From an uncultured Collinsella sp. (GTDB lineage: Bacteria > Actinomycetota > Coriobacteriia > Coriobacteriales > Coriobacteriaceae): a stretch of 64,000 bases of DNA. Positions 10,238 through 18,615 of this stretch are shown in pieces; the stretch's first letter is position 1; every line of letters begins with the position of its first letter. The DNA lies in contig URYW01000001.1 of the NCBI GenBank assembly GCA_900552145.1, positions 1 through 64,000 on the forward strand, written 5' to 3'. The notes beneath the pieces are model-generated. The model had not been told where the DNA came from, ran no database searches, and saw only the letters and a program-made list of their open reading frames with translations. Both the position numbers and the translations under genes were made by a program.

Positions 10238-11836
10238 TTAGTTCTCCTCTGATCCAGAAACATCCGAATGGTGCTTGGCCATGAACTGCTGCTTGAAGTC
10301 GCCGATGACGCGCAAGAGCTCAGCCTTTGTGTCATCATCGATCTTCTTGGCGCGAACCTTGTCGAGCAGCGAACCAAAGCCATTGTCCATGTACTCGATG
10401 AGCTCGGCACGGAAGGGCAGCACGTCGGCGATCTCCAGGTCATCCAGGAAGCCCTCGTTGCCAGCGAACAGCGTAACGATCTGCTCGCCAACCTCAAACG
10501 GCTTGTAACGCGGCTGCTTCAGGAGCTCGGTCATGCGAGCACCGTGGGTCAGCTGCTTCTGAGTAGCCTCGTCGAGGTCGGAGCCGAACTGCGTAAAGCC
10601 AGCGAGCTCCTGATAGGAAGCGAGGTCCAGACGGAGGTTGCCGGCGACCTGCTTCATGGCCTTGGTCTGCGCATCGCCACCGACGCGGGACACGGAGATA
10701 CCCACGTCGACTGCCGGGCGCTGACCCTGGAAGAAGAGCTCGGACTGCAGGTAGATCTGACCATCGGTAATGGAAATGACGTTGGTCGGAATGTAGGCCG
10801 AGACGTCGCCGTCCTGGGTCTCGATGATCGGCAGTGCCGTCATGGAGCCGTAACCGTTCTTCTTGGACATCTTGACGGCACGCTCGAGCAGACGAGAGTG
10901 CAGGTAGAAGATGTCGCCAGGATAGGCCTCGCGTCCGGGCGGACGATGCAGCGTCAGCGACATCTGACGGTAGGCCACAGCCTGCTTGGACAGGTCGTCG
11001 TAGATGACGAGCACGTGGCCGCCGGGGTTGGTCTCGCTGGCGGGCTTGCCGTCCTCGCCGTTGTACATGAAGAACTCGCCGATAGCGGCACCGGCCATAG
11101 GCGCGATGTACTGCATAGGGGCGGAATCGGCAGCAGTGGCCGAAACGATGATGGTGTAGTCGAGCGCACCGTGCTGAGCGAGGGTCTCACGGATGTTGGC
11201 AACCGTGGAGGCCTTCTGGCCGATGGCGACATAGATGCAGACCATGCCCTTGCCGCGCTGGTTGAGGATAGCGTCGATGGCGATGGCGGTCTTACCGGTC
11301 TTACGGTCGCCGATGATGAGCTCACGCTGACCGCGGCCAATAGGCACCATGGAGTCGATAGCGAGCAGACCGGTCTGAACCGGCTCGCACACCGGGGTAC
11401 GATCGATGACGCCGGGAGCCTTGAACTCGATGGGGCGACGGTGCGTGGCGACGATGTCGCCCAGGCCGTCGATGGGCTGGCCGAGCGGATTGACGACGCG
11501 GCCGAGCATGGCACGGCTCACGGGGATATCCATAATGCGGCCAGTGGTGCGGCACTCGTCGCCTTCCTTGATGGAGTCGACGGCACCAAACAGAACGGCG
11601 CCGACCTCGTCACGGTCAAGGTTCTGGGCAAGGCCGAAGACGGTCTCACCGGTATCGGAGCTCTTGAACTCCAGAAGCTCGCCTGCCATGGCGCTCTTGA
11701 GGCCGGAGACGCGCGCGATGCCGTCGCCTACCTCGTCGACCGTTGAAACCTCATGCGTATCGACCGTCGCGGAGAGGCTCGTGAGCTGCTCCTGCAGTTT
11801 CTTGGCGATATCCTGGGCATTGAGGGTTTCGGACAT
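10238..11836 (-). CDS. atpA: F1Fo ATP synthase alpha subunit
   Basis: 532 residues, the non-catalytic nucleotide-binding F1 subunit. Seen: an N-terminal beta barrel with VDEVGDGIARVSGL, the P-loop IIGDRKTGKTAIAID, VYVAIGQKASTVA, LVIYDDLSKQAVAYRQMSL and RPPGREAYPGDIFYLHSRLLERA with the arginine finger region (SVSRVGG). Slightly longer than the usual 500-510 residues, with an acidic C-terminus ending SDVSGSEEN. Overlaps atpH by one base. Confidence 0.97.
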   Translation of the reverse strand: MSETLNAQDIAKKLQEQLTSLSATVDTHEVSTVDEVGDGIARVSGLKSAMAGELLEFKSSDTGETVFGLAQNLDRDEVGAVLFGAVDSIKEGDECRTTGRIMDIPVSRAMLGRVVNPLGQPIDGLGDIVATHRRPIEFKAPGVIDRTPVCEPVQTGLLAIDSMVPIGRGQRELIIGDRKTGKTAIAIDAILNQRGKGMVCIYVAIGQKASTVANIRETLAQHGALDYTIIVSATAADSAPMQYIAPMAGAAIGEFFMYNGEDGKPASETNPGGHVLVIYDDLSKQAVAYRQMSLTLHRPPGREAYPGDIFYLHSRLLERAVKMSKKNGYGSMTALPIIETQDGDVSAYIPTNVISITDGQIYLQSELFFQGQRPAVDVGISVSRVGGDAQTKAMKQVAGNLRLDLASYQELAGFTQFGSDLDEATQKQLTHGARMTELLKQPRYKPFEVGEQIVTLFAGNEGFLDDLEIADVLPFRAELIEYMDNGFGSLLDKVRAKKIDDDTKAELLRVIGDFKQQFMAKHHSDVSGSEEN

Positions 11837-12312
11837 TAGGCTTCACCTCCGTACGAATTAGCAGAGTTTGCGAGGGTCTCCTGCGCGATGCGCAGCTGCG
11901 TCTTGACGGAAATGTCACGACGCTCACCGCGGGCCTCGAGCACCAGGCCGCCCACGATAGACGGGTCGACCTGCTCGATAAGGAATACCTTGCGGCCGAA
12001 GTCCTGCTCGCATTTCTTAGTGATGGTTTGACGCAGCTCGTCGTCGAGCGGGATCGCCGTGGTGACGGTCACGCCCACTACATCCTCGTCTTCCTCGGCA
12101 ACATACTTAAAGGCAGCTGCCACCTTGGGAAGAAGGTCGAGCTGGTCGCGCTTGGACATGGTGTCGAGCACGGCGATGATCTCGGGGCTGGCAGAAGCCA
12201 AGCGCTCGACCATCTCGAGATCCTCGAACACATGGTTCTCGGCCTTGGCGGCTTCCAAAAGGGAACGCGCGTAGGTCTCGAGCACCTTGTCCTGATAGCG
12301 GCTAGTCGGCAT
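11836..12312 (-). CDS. atpH: F1Fo ATP synthase delta subunit
   Basis: 158 residues, somewhat short for delta (about 175-180). The N-terminal helical bundle (YARSLLEAAKAENHVFEDLEMVERLA) and the C-terminal VDPSIVGGLVLEARGERRDISVKTQLRIAQETL are diagnostic. It joins the peripheral stalk b subunit to the top of F1. Its start lies inside the 3' end of atpF (11-base overlap), so the two are probably translationally coupled. Confidence 0.92.
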   Translation of the reverse strand: MPTSRYQDKVLETYARSLLEAAKAENHVFEDLEMVERLASASPEIIAVLDTMSKRDQLDLLPKVAAAFKYVAEEDEDVVGVTVTTAIPLDDELRQTITKKCEQDFGRKVFLIEQVDPSIVGGLVLEARGERRDISVKTQLRIAQETLANSANSYGGEA

Positions 12313-12904
12313 TCAGGCTACCTGCTTCCTGGATATAGCGCTCGATGAGCTTCTTCTGCTCGGCATCGTCCTCGAGTGCCTCGCCCACGATCTTGGTGGC
12401 GACGGCAACGGACAGGTCGGCGATGGAGCTCGCGGCACCGGCATAGATGGACTTGCGCTCGTCCTCGACGGTCGTATGGGCCTTGGCGATGATCTCCTCG
12501 GCCTCCTTGTGAGCAGCCTCGATGATACGGGCACGCTCGGACTCGGCGTCCTTACGGGCCTCGAGAACGATGTCGGCAGCCTGACGACGGGCGTCGGTGA
12601 CGATCGAGTCGGACTCAGCGCGCTTGGCGATAGCCTCCTGCTTGGTCTTCTCGGCCTCGTCGAGGCTCTCCTCGATCTTCTTGCCGCGCTCCTCCATGGT
12701 TTTCATGATGCCCGGCAGGGCGACCTTGGCCAGCACGATCCAGATAATCAGGAAGGCGATAAGCGCCGGGATGAACTCCGCCATCTTAGGGATGAGGATG
12801 TCCGCACCGGCGGCGCCGTCCTCGGCGAACGCGGAAACCGGCATGAGCAGCGCGGCCGCGGACGCGGAGAGTGCGATCGCGCTCTTCTGGGATGAAAGAT
12901 TCAT
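12302..12904 (-). CDS. atpF: F1Fo ATP synthase b subunit
   Basis: 200 residues. The N-terminus (SAIALSASAAALLMPVSAFA, then EDG) looks like a cleavable signal peptide. The usual single membrane anchor (FIPALIAFLIIWIVLAKVALPGI) follows, then a long charged helix rich in Ala/Glu/Lys that dimerises as the peripheral stalk. A signal-like leader on b is seen in some high-GC Gram-positives. Between atpE (15-base gap) and atpH (overlap). Confidence 0.93.
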   Translation of the reverse strand: MNLSSQKSAIALSASAAALLMPVSAFAEDGAAGADILIPKMAEFIPALIAFLIIWIVLAKVALPGIMKTMEERGKKIEESLDEAEKTKQEAIAKRAESDSIVTDARRQAADIVLEARKDAESERARIIEAAHKEAEEIIAKAHTTVEDERKSIYAGAASSIADLSVAVATKIVGEALEDDAEQKKLIERYIQEAGSLNAD

Positions 12905-12919
12905 ACTTGACGCTCCGTG

Positions 12920-13114
12920 CTATTTAACGATCAGCGCGACAACGAAGCCGATCAGAGCCAGAGCCTCGCCGAAAGCGGAGCCCATGATGAAGACGGTGAA
13001 CACGCGGCCCTGGACCTCAGGCTGACGGGCCATAGCACCCGTAGCACCCAGAGCAGACAGGCCGATAGCAAGACCAGCGCCGATAACACCGAGACCGTAA
13101 CCGATAACTCCCAC
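12920..13114 (-). CDS. atpE: F1Fo ATP synthase c subunit
   Basis: 64 residues, two membrane hairpin helices joined by the polar ARQPE loop. Helix 2 has the ion-carrying Glu in GSAFGEALALIGFVVALIV. Helix 1 carries a Gly/Ala-rich packing face (GVIGAGLAIGLSALGATGA). The Gln/Ser/Thr pattern of sodium-type c rings is not evident, so proton coupling is more likely, but this is inference. Start is GTG behind an excellent AAAGGAGGAATC; the protein is short because it lacks an N-terminal extension. Gap of 124 bases to atpB. Confidence 0.94.
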   Translation of the reverse strand: MGVIGYGLGVIGAGLAIGLSALGATGAMARQPEVQGRVFTVFIMGSAFGEALALIGFVVALIVK

Positions 13115-13238
13115 GATTCCTCCTTTGTCGTGCGTGTCTTATTTCACGCAGGATAACCTTTTTATAACTGCCGGGCTCCATGGGTACGGGCACCGGCGGT
13201 TTAACGAATTGCCTTACCTTTAAGGCGCGAACGGAAGA

Positions 13239-14042
13239 CTACTCCTCCTCCGCGACCTCCTCTGCCTCGGAGACATACACGGCGGTAAGGACCGTGAAGA
13301 CGTAAGCCTGGATGGCGCCGACCACAAGCTCGATCGCATAGATCAGGATGAGGATGGCAAGCCAGGCCAGCGAAGGCAGGGCGCCGACGGCGTGGGCCGC
13401 GGAAACCTGCTGAAGCAGCGGCTGCATGAACATGCTCGCCATGATGGCGAACGAGCCCATGACCACGTGTCCTGCGAACATGTTGCAGAACAGACGAACG
13501 GCGAGCGTGATGAGGCGCAGGAAGGTCGAGAAGAGCTCGACGACCCACACGAGCACGTTCATCGGGAAGCTCACGCCCTGCGGGGCGAGGCTCTTGATGT
13601 AGCCGATCACGCCGTGAGCCTTGCATCCGTAGTAGATGAAGTACACGAAGGCGAAAATGGCGAGCGCGGCGGTGGAGCCGATTGCGCCGGTGCCGGGCTT
13701 CATTCCCGGGATCAGGCCGATCATGTTATTGATCAGGATGAACAGGAAAAGCGAGCACAGGAACGGGAAGTGCTTCTTCCAGTTCTCACCCACGACGCCC
13801 TTGCCGATATCGTTCTCGACGTACTCGATGATGTACTCGAAACCGTTGACGAAGAAGCCCTTGGGAACCAGGGTCTGCTTCTTCTTGAACACGGCCAGGA
13901 CGATCAGGAGCACGATCGTGGAGACGATCAGCCAAAACGAGTACTGCGTGATGCCGCAGCTCAGATCGCCCACGACAGGGGTGGAGCTGAACTCGCTGAC
14001 CAGATGATTAATCTCATCAGGCAGCTTTTCAAAAATTTCCAC
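13239..14042 (-). CDS. atpB: F1Fo ATP synthase a subunit
   Basis: 267 residues with five or six membrane helices. The essential Arg lies in LRLITLAVRLFCNMFAGHVVMG, and the C-terminal helices show AIELVVGAIQAYVFTVLTAVYVSEA. It forms the proton half-channels against the c ring. The start is GTG with AAAGG six bases upstream, four bases after the atpI-like gene. Confidence 0.95.
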   Translation of the reverse strand: MEIFEKLPDEINHLVSEFSSTPVVGDLSCGITQYSFWLIVSTIVLLIVLAVFKKKQTLVPKGFFVNGFEYIIEYVENDIGKGVVGENWKKHFPFLCSLFLFILINNMIGLIPGMKPGTGAIGSTAALAIFAFVYFIYYGCKAHGVIGYIKSLAPQGVSFPMNVLVWVVELFSTFLRLITLAVRLFCNMFAGHVVMGSFAIMASMFMQPLLQQVSAAHAVGALPSLAWLAILILIYAIELVVGAIQAYVFTVLTAVYVSEAEEVAEEE

Positions 14043-14045
14043 GAC

Positions 14046-14357
14046 TTACCTTTCGACCTCATGAGGATCTCGCAGCGCCTTGGCGACGCGAACCGTGCAG
14101 GCGGCCATAAAGGCCACGAAGCCGATCGCCTCGCCCAGGAGGAACATGCGAAATGCCTCTCCGAACAACGCAAACACAACCAAGGTAAAGACGAGCAGGG
14201 CGACTGCCGAGACCGCCAGGCTCACCATGCCCTTGAGCATGTCCGCATTCTGCTTATCGTCAAGAACCGGCTTGAGCGTAAAAACAAAGGGAAGGAAGGC
14301 AATTGCGCCCGCGATTGCGCCTGCAACGATAGCGAGCAGATCGACTATCTGAAACAC
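14046..14357 (-). CDS. AtpI-like small membrane protein, first gene of the ATP synthase operon
   Basis: About 103 residues with three or four predicted membrane helices (VDLLAIVAGAIAGAIAFLPFVFTL; MVSLAVSAVALLVFTLVVFALF; MFLLGEAIGFVAFMAACTV). Position directly before atpB matches AtpI/UncI, which helps assemble the c ring, but sequence similarity is only general. I choose GTG 14357, with GAGGAAG just upstream. The frame stays open to a TTG at 14432, but that codon lies upstream of the transcription start expected from the promoter at 14419-14446. Confidence 0.65.
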   Translation of the reverse strand: MFQIVDLLAIVAGAIAGAIAFLPFVFTLKPVLDDKQNADMLKGMVSLAVSAVALLVFTLVVFALFGEAFRMFLLGEAIGFVAFMAACTVRVAKALRDPHEVER

Positions 14358-14418
14358 TGGCTTCCTCGCTTTCCTTTTTAACGCCTCACAGCACAGTCCC
14401 AGCCAAACATTGGTGACT

Positions 14419-14446
14419 ATTGTACGAGCCAATCGCTAAAGTACAA
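14419..14446 (-). promoter_or_regulatory. Sigma-70-type promoter of the ATP synthase operon
   Basis: On the minus strand, TTGTAC (14446-14441), a 16-base spacer and TACAAT (14424-14419). Predicted transcription begins near 14412, about 55 bases before the atpI-like GTG. It is the best promoter match in this part of the window. Confidence 0.75.
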
Positions 14447-14561
14447 CCGAAAAAGCATCGGTTAATACGCACCTGTTCGTTTTCTTAAGACCTTCTTTAT
14501 GCCGCAGGTACGGTAATACGTTTTTCTCGAACCCTGCAGGGCAAAACGTCCGTTAACAGGA

Positions 14562-14596
14562 GTGCGCGCGGTCGCCTTTTGTTCGACCGCGCGCAC
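14562..14596 (-). terminator. GC-rich hairpin downstream of upp
   Basis: GTGCGCGCGGTCG and CGACCGCGCGCAC pair perfectly over 13 bp with a nine-base loop, 43 bases after the upp stop. The T tract that follows is weak, so termination may be only partial or Rho-assisted. Confidence 0.6.
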
Positions 14597-14638
14597 CGTT
14601 TCTTCGTATTTGCAGCCGCGGCCGTCTTAGCCCAGCGA

Positions 14639-15286
14639 CTAGAGCGTGCCGAAGATGCGGTCGCCGGCGTCGCCGAGGCCGGGAACGATGTAGGCGGCCT
14701 CGTTGAGATGGTCGTCGATGGCGCACGTATAAATATGTACGTCGGGGTCCTTTTCGGTCAGTGACTTGAGGCCCTCGGGCGCGGCGACGATGCACAGCAT
14801 GCGGATATCCTTGACACCGCGCTCGCGCAGGTAGCTGATGGCCATCTCGGCCGAACCGCCCGTGGCGAGCATGGGGTCGACGACCAGGCAGATGCGCTGG
14901 TCGATATCCTTGGGCATCTTGCAGTAATACTCGTGCGGCTCGTGGGTGACCTCGTCGCGCTCCATGCCGATGTGGCCCACGCGAGCGGAGGGCACCAGGT
15001 CGAGGATACCGTCGACCATGCCAAGGCCCGCACGCAGGATGGGCACGATGGCGAGTTTCTTGCCGGCAAGCTGTTTGAACGTGGCGGTAGTGATGGGGGT
15101 CTCGACCTCGACGTCTTCCATAGGCAGGTCGCGCATGGCCTCGTAGCCGTCAAAAAGCGCGAGTTCGCGCACGAGCTGACGGAACTGGTTGGTGCCGGTG
15201 TTTTTGTCGCGCAGGATCGACAGCTTGTGCTGGACGAGCGGGTGATCGACAAGGGTCACACGGGACGTATCGTAGGTGACGGTCAT
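14639..15286 (-). CDS. upp: Uracil phosphoribosyltransferase
   Basis: 215 residues. Makes UMP from uracil and PRPP (pyrimidine salvage, cytosol). Seen: the hood segment KLSILRDKNTGTNQFRQLVREL, IVPILRAGLGMVDG, and the PRPP loop LVVDPMLATGGSA, with the uracil-binding IYTCAIDDHLNE near the C-terminus. AAAGG lies ahead of ATG 15286. Followed by a strong hairpin and likely monocistronic or distal to glpK. Confidence 0.97.
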   Translation of the reverse strand: MTVTYDTSRVTLVDHPLVQHKLSILRDKNTGTNQFRQLVRELALFDGYEAMRDLPMEDVEVETPITTATFKQLAGKKLAIVPILRAGLGMVDGILDLVPSARVGHIGMERDEVTHEPHEYYCKMPKDIDQRICLVVDPMLATGGSAEMAISYLRERGVKDIRMLCIVAAPEGLKSLTEKDPDVHIYTCAIDDHLNEAAYIVPGLGDAGDRIFGTL

Positions 15287-15408
15287 GGGTTGATGCCCCT
15301 TTCATTGCGGCCGGAAGATGGCCTTGCTGACAAGGCGCATGGCGACGTTGTTGCCGCGCGCCGTGCATTAGTTTAGCGGTTTGTTGTATCGAGCAGCCCA
15401 TCGCAGCC

Positions 15409-16950
15409 CTACTGTGAGGTGCTGAGCGAGCGCCTGACTGCATCACGCCAGCCCGCAAGGTTTTGCTCGCGGCGCTCGGCGGACATGTGGGGAAGGAAGG
15501 TCCTAACGATCTGGGCATTTTGCTCCAGCTCCTCCAGGTCTTCCCAATAGCCGACGGCAAGACCCGCCAAGTACGCGGCACCGATTGCCGTGGTCTCCAC
15601 CGTCTCGCATTGCAGCACGGGGATATCCAGCAGGTCGGCCTGGAATTGCATGATGAACTCGTTGCGCGAGGCGCCACCATCGACAGACAGGCGCTCGATC
15701 GAAAGCCCCACGTCCTGCTCCATGGCGCGCAGCACGTCGTAGCTCTGATATGCCATGGATTCGCAGGCGGCACGCACGATGGTCGCTCGGCTCGAGGCGC
15801 CGGTCAGACCGTACACGATACCGCGGGCATGCGGGTCCCACCAGGGAGCACCCAAACCCGCAAAGGCGGGAACGAAGTAGCAGCCCTCGTTGTCGCTAAT
15901 CGAAGCGGCGAGTTGTGCCGACTCGCTCACGCTCGAGATGATGCCCATGTTGTTGCGAAGCCAGTTCATGGTGGAACCGGCAGCAAAGATGGAGCCCTCG
16001 AGTGCATAGCTGATCTTCCCGTTCGCAGCGATACCGATGGTGGAGACCAGACCGTTCTTGGATTCGACGATCTCGTCGCCGGTGTTCATGAGCATAAAGC
16101 AGCCCGTGCCATAGGTGTTTTTGGTCTGGCCGGGATGGAAGCAGCAGTGACCAAACAGCGACGCCTGCTGGTCGCCCGCCACACCCATGATGGGCGGCAT
16201 GTTGGTCATGATGTCGCTCGCGACGCGGCCGTAGTCGCCCGAGCTCCAGCGAACCTCGGGCATCATGGAACGTGGAACGTCAAAGAGCGCCAGCAGGTCG
16301 TCGTCCCAATCGAGCGTATGGATATTAAAGAGTGCCGTGCGGCTGGCATTGGTGTAGTCGGTGGCAAAGACCTGGCCGCCGGTGAGGTTGTAGATGAGCC
16401 AGGTGTCGATGGTGCCGAACATGAGGTCGCCCGCCGCCGCGCTCTCGCGTGCGCCGTCGACGTTGTCGAGAATCCACTGCACCTTGGAGGCCGAGAAATA
16501 CGGGTCGAGCGTGAGTCCCGTGCGGGAGCGCACCAGCTCCTCGCAACCCTGTTCAACCAACGCGTCGATTGCCGGCGCGGTACGGCGGCACTGCCATACG
16601 ATGGCGTTATAGATCGGCTGGCCGCTCACGCGGTCCCAGACCACCGTGGTCTCGCGCTGGTTGGAGATGCCGATGGCGGCAATGCGGTCGGAGTGGATAC
16701 CGCTCTTAAACTGGACTTCCATCATGACGGCGATCTGGCTGGCAAGGACCGTCATGGGGTCTTGCTCTACCCAACCGGGACGTGGGAAGCTGGTTTTGAT
16801 GCTGCGACGTGCCTGCGCGACGATGCATCCGTACTCGTCGACGATGGTCGCAAGTACCGAGGTGGTGCCGCAGTCGAGCGCCATGATGTAGGAACCGCCA
16901 AAGTCAAACGAGGCATCTTCCATGCCCAGGCTGCCCAGATTCAACGACAT
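15409..16950 (-). CDS. glpK: Glycerol kinase
   Basis: 513 residues of the FGGY carbohydrate kinase family. Converts glycerol to sn-glycerol 3-phosphate with ATP. Seen: IMALDCGTTSVLATIVDEYG (phosphate 1 loop), PGWVEQDP, GISNQRETTVVWDRVSGQPIYNAIVWQ in part, the catalytic Asp region GVAGDQQASLFG, TYGTGCFMLMNTG, and the C-terminal SVDGGASRNEF adenosine motif. An N-terminal 20-residue extension precedes the fold. No glycerol facilitator or glycerol-3-phosphate dehydrogenase lies next to it. Starts just after tsaC (13-base gap). Confidence 0.94.
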   Translation of the reverse strand: MSLNLGSLGMEDASFDFGGSYIMALDCGTTSVLATIVDEYGCIVAQARRSIKTSFPRPGWVEQDPMTVLASQIAVMMEVQFKSGIHSDRIAAIGISNQRETTVVWDRVSGQPIYNAIVWQCRRTAPAIDALVEQGCEELVRSRTGLTLDPYFSASKVQWILDNVDGARESAAAGDLMFGTIDTWLIYNLTGGQVFATDYTNASRTALFNIHTLDWDDDLLALFDVPRSMMPEVRWSSGDYGRVASDIMTNMPPIMGVAGDQQASLFGHCCFHPGQTKNTYGTGCFMLMNTGDEIVESKNGLVSTIGIAANGKISYALEGSIFAAGSTMNWLRNNMGIISSVSESAQLAASISDNEGCYFVPAFAGLGAPWWDPHARGIVYGLTGASSRATIVRAACESMAYQSYDVLRAMEQDVGLSIERLSVDGGASRNEFIMQFQADLLDIPVLQCETVETTAIGAAYLAGLAVGYWEDLEELEQNAQIVRTFLPHMSAERREQNLAGWRDAVRRSLSTSQ

Positions 16951-16963
16951 CGCTTACACCTTT

Positions 16964-17707
16964 CTATTGCATCGGGTCGGACAGGACCCGCTCGATCTCT
17001 GATGCGGGAAGTGCGCCTTGGCGCAGGATCTGGAGCCCGCCGTGCTGGAACGACACGATGGTCGAGGCGTCGCGACACGGGGTCTCACCGGCGTCGACGG
17101 CAACATCGACCCCCTCCAGGATGCGACCCTCGACGGCGGCAAAGCTTGCCGGCGAGGGCGCGCCGTGTGTGTTGGCGCTCGTGCAGGCAAGGGGACTGCC
17201 GCAGGCGCGGATGAGCGCTTGGACCACGGGAGAGGCCGAAGCGCGCAGGGCCACGGTGTCGTCGGCAGCGCGCATAAAGGTCGGCACGCAGGGGGCTGCC
17301 TTGACCACGATAGTCAGGGCTCCCGGCCAGCATCGTCGCGCGAGTACGCGGGCATCTTCCGGGATATCCACGCCATAGCGGTCGAGTGCTTCGACGCCAT
17401 CGACCAGCCAAGCGACGGTTTGCGTGAGCTCACGTTGCTTGAGAGTGAAGATACGGCGATAGCCGGTGCCGAGCGCAGGAACTGCGGCGCCATTGACGGC
17501 AGCCTGCGGATCGCGCGGCCACGATGGGAATTCGCTTGTATCTTGGGGCACGGCGCCCGAGAAGGCGTTGACTGCCACGGCGACACCGTAGACGGTCTCG
17601 GTCGGAATCAAGGCCAGGCCGCCGCGGCCGAGCACCTCGGCCGTGCGCTCGACGGCAAGCCGATGCGGCTCGCGCGTTCCCTCGTATACCCGATAGACCG
17701 TCTGCAT
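16964..17707 (-). CDS. tsaC: L-threonylcarbamoyladenylate synthase (YrdC/Sua5 family) with an insertion
   Basis: 247 residues. Makes threonylcarbamoyl-AMP for t6A modification of ANN-decoding tRNAs. Seen: IPTETVYG (35-41), the KxR motif (K90, R92), WPGALTIVV, and SANTHG near residue 178. The family normally has about ten residues between PTETVYG and KxR; here about 48 lie between, with a Pro-rich stretch at 51-82 of unknown role. It sits after prmC, as in the classic prfA-prmC-tsaC order, but with a toxin-antitoxin pair in between. Confidence 0.88.
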   Translation of the reverse strand: MQTVYRVYEGTREPHRLAVERTAEVLGRGGLALIPTETVYGVAVAVNAFSGAVPQDTSEFPSWPRDPQAAVNGAAVPALGTGYRRIFTLKQRELTQTVAWLVDGVEALDRYGVDIPEDARVLARRCWPGALTIVVKAAPCVPTFMRAADDTVALRASASPVVQALIRACGSPLACTSANTHGAPSPASFAAVEGRILEGVDVAVDAGETPCRDASTIVSFQHGGLQILRQGALPASEIERVLSDPMQ

Positions 17708-17855
17708 GTGTATGCCAGCCCCTTACGCTCCGGTGCAAGTTTGTTTACTGTGGGGCATTCTCGCACGAAACATTCAACCTATTTGCCCAGAGCGCATGTT
17801 GGTTTGGTGAGCGGCTCCAGTAGTCGGTGAAAGTGAGGGGGTTAATTGAAGATTT

Positions 17856-18158
17856 TTAGCGCGCAAGCGTAACGGTACGATCGGGAAACTCGATGCTTGC
17901 AACCAGTTTTCCGCCGAGGCTCTCTGCGTACCTGCTCAGCGTGTCGAGCCTCATCGAACCCAACTCCCCACGCTCGAGCTCGGATACACGTTTTTGAGAA
18001 ACGCCCATCGACTGGGCGACCGACGCCTGTGTTAGATCTTTTAACCTGCGAATCTGAGCAAGCTTATAGGCTTCGATACGATCGCGAGTCCTCTCCTGCT
18101 CGGCGGTAATGGAGTCGCGTGTTATCCCGCGAGATTCCATATACTCATGCAGTTCCAT
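17856..18158 (-). CDS. HigA-type antitoxin (XRE-family helix-turn-helix)
   Basis: 100 residues. A helical N-terminus (MELHEYMESRGITRDSITAE) precedes an XRE domain: LKDLTQASVAQSMGVSQKRVSELERGE, then LDTLSRYAESLGGKLVASIEFPD. Genes of this size directly after a Gp49-like toxin are HigA-type antitoxins that bind both toxin and operator. Overlaps the toxin gene by 14 bases, so the two are co-translated. The A/T-richer codons and insertion between prmC and tsaC suggest acquisition. Confidence 0.85.
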   Translation of the reverse strand: MELHEYMESRGITRDSITAEQERTRDRIEAYKLAQIRRLKDLTQASVAQSMGVSQKRVSELERGELGSMRLDTLSRYAESLGGKLVASIEFPDRTVTLAR

Positions 18159-18540
18159 CTCGATCGAGCCTCCTTACGTGGCGACGGTATATTTGCTCGG
18201 CCCTTGGAATGTTGATCGCATACCAACCGTTCCATTTTGCCCTTGACGATCCCGCTCGCGACTTATCACCCGCCAATAGCAATACCGCCTGGCGCTTGGG
18301 GTCAAAGGCGAAGAGGATGCGAATCACCTGCCCACCACACGACGTCACTCTCAGCTCCTTTAAATGATGAAGCTTCGAGCCCTTTACGCGGTCAACCAGC
18401 GGACGACCAAGGCTGGGACCTTCCTTCTCGAGCACCAAAAGGTCTGCATAAATCTGCTTCAGCGTAGCTTCATCCTGCTCATCAAGCCAAGGTTCAATGT
18501 AATCAAGCACGATACGGTACCGATGCAGCTGATTTGACAT
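18145..18540 (-). CDS. HigB/RelE-type toxin (Gp49-like)
   Basis: 131 residues. The core LKELRVTSCGGQVIRILFAFDPKRQAVLLLAGDK matches the RelE-superfamily, Gp49-like phage-derived toxins, followed by KWNGWYAINIPRAEQIYRRHV, typical of the actinobacterial branch. Such toxins cleave mRNA at the ribosome. Toxin-first gene order matches HigBA rather than RelBE. Start ATG 18540 has GGAG upstream. Catalytic competence cannot be judged from sequence. Confidence 0.85.
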   Translation of the reverse strand: MSNQLHRYRIVLDYIEPWLDEQDEATLKQIYADLLVLEKEGPSLGRPLVDRVKGSKLHHLKELRVTSCGGQVIRILFAFDPKRQAVLLLAGDKSRAGSSRAKWNGWYAINIPRAEQIYRRHVRRLDRDGTA

Positions 18541-18549
18541 ACCTTTCTC

Positions 18550-18595
18550 CTTCTATAGTAGAAGTTTTACGGTATATTGCAAGGACAAACTTGCG
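18550..18595 (-). promoter_or_regulatory. Promoter and operator of the HigBA pair
   Basis: The palindrome CTTCTA-TAG-TAGAAG (18550-18564) contains, on the minus strand, a TACTAT -10 box; TTGCAA lies 16 bases further upstream as a -35. An operator overlapping the -10 box, nine bases before the toxin start, fits autorepression by the HigA dimer. Confidence 0.7.
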
Positions 18596-18615
18596 CAAAT
18601 GTCTATTTATTCAGC

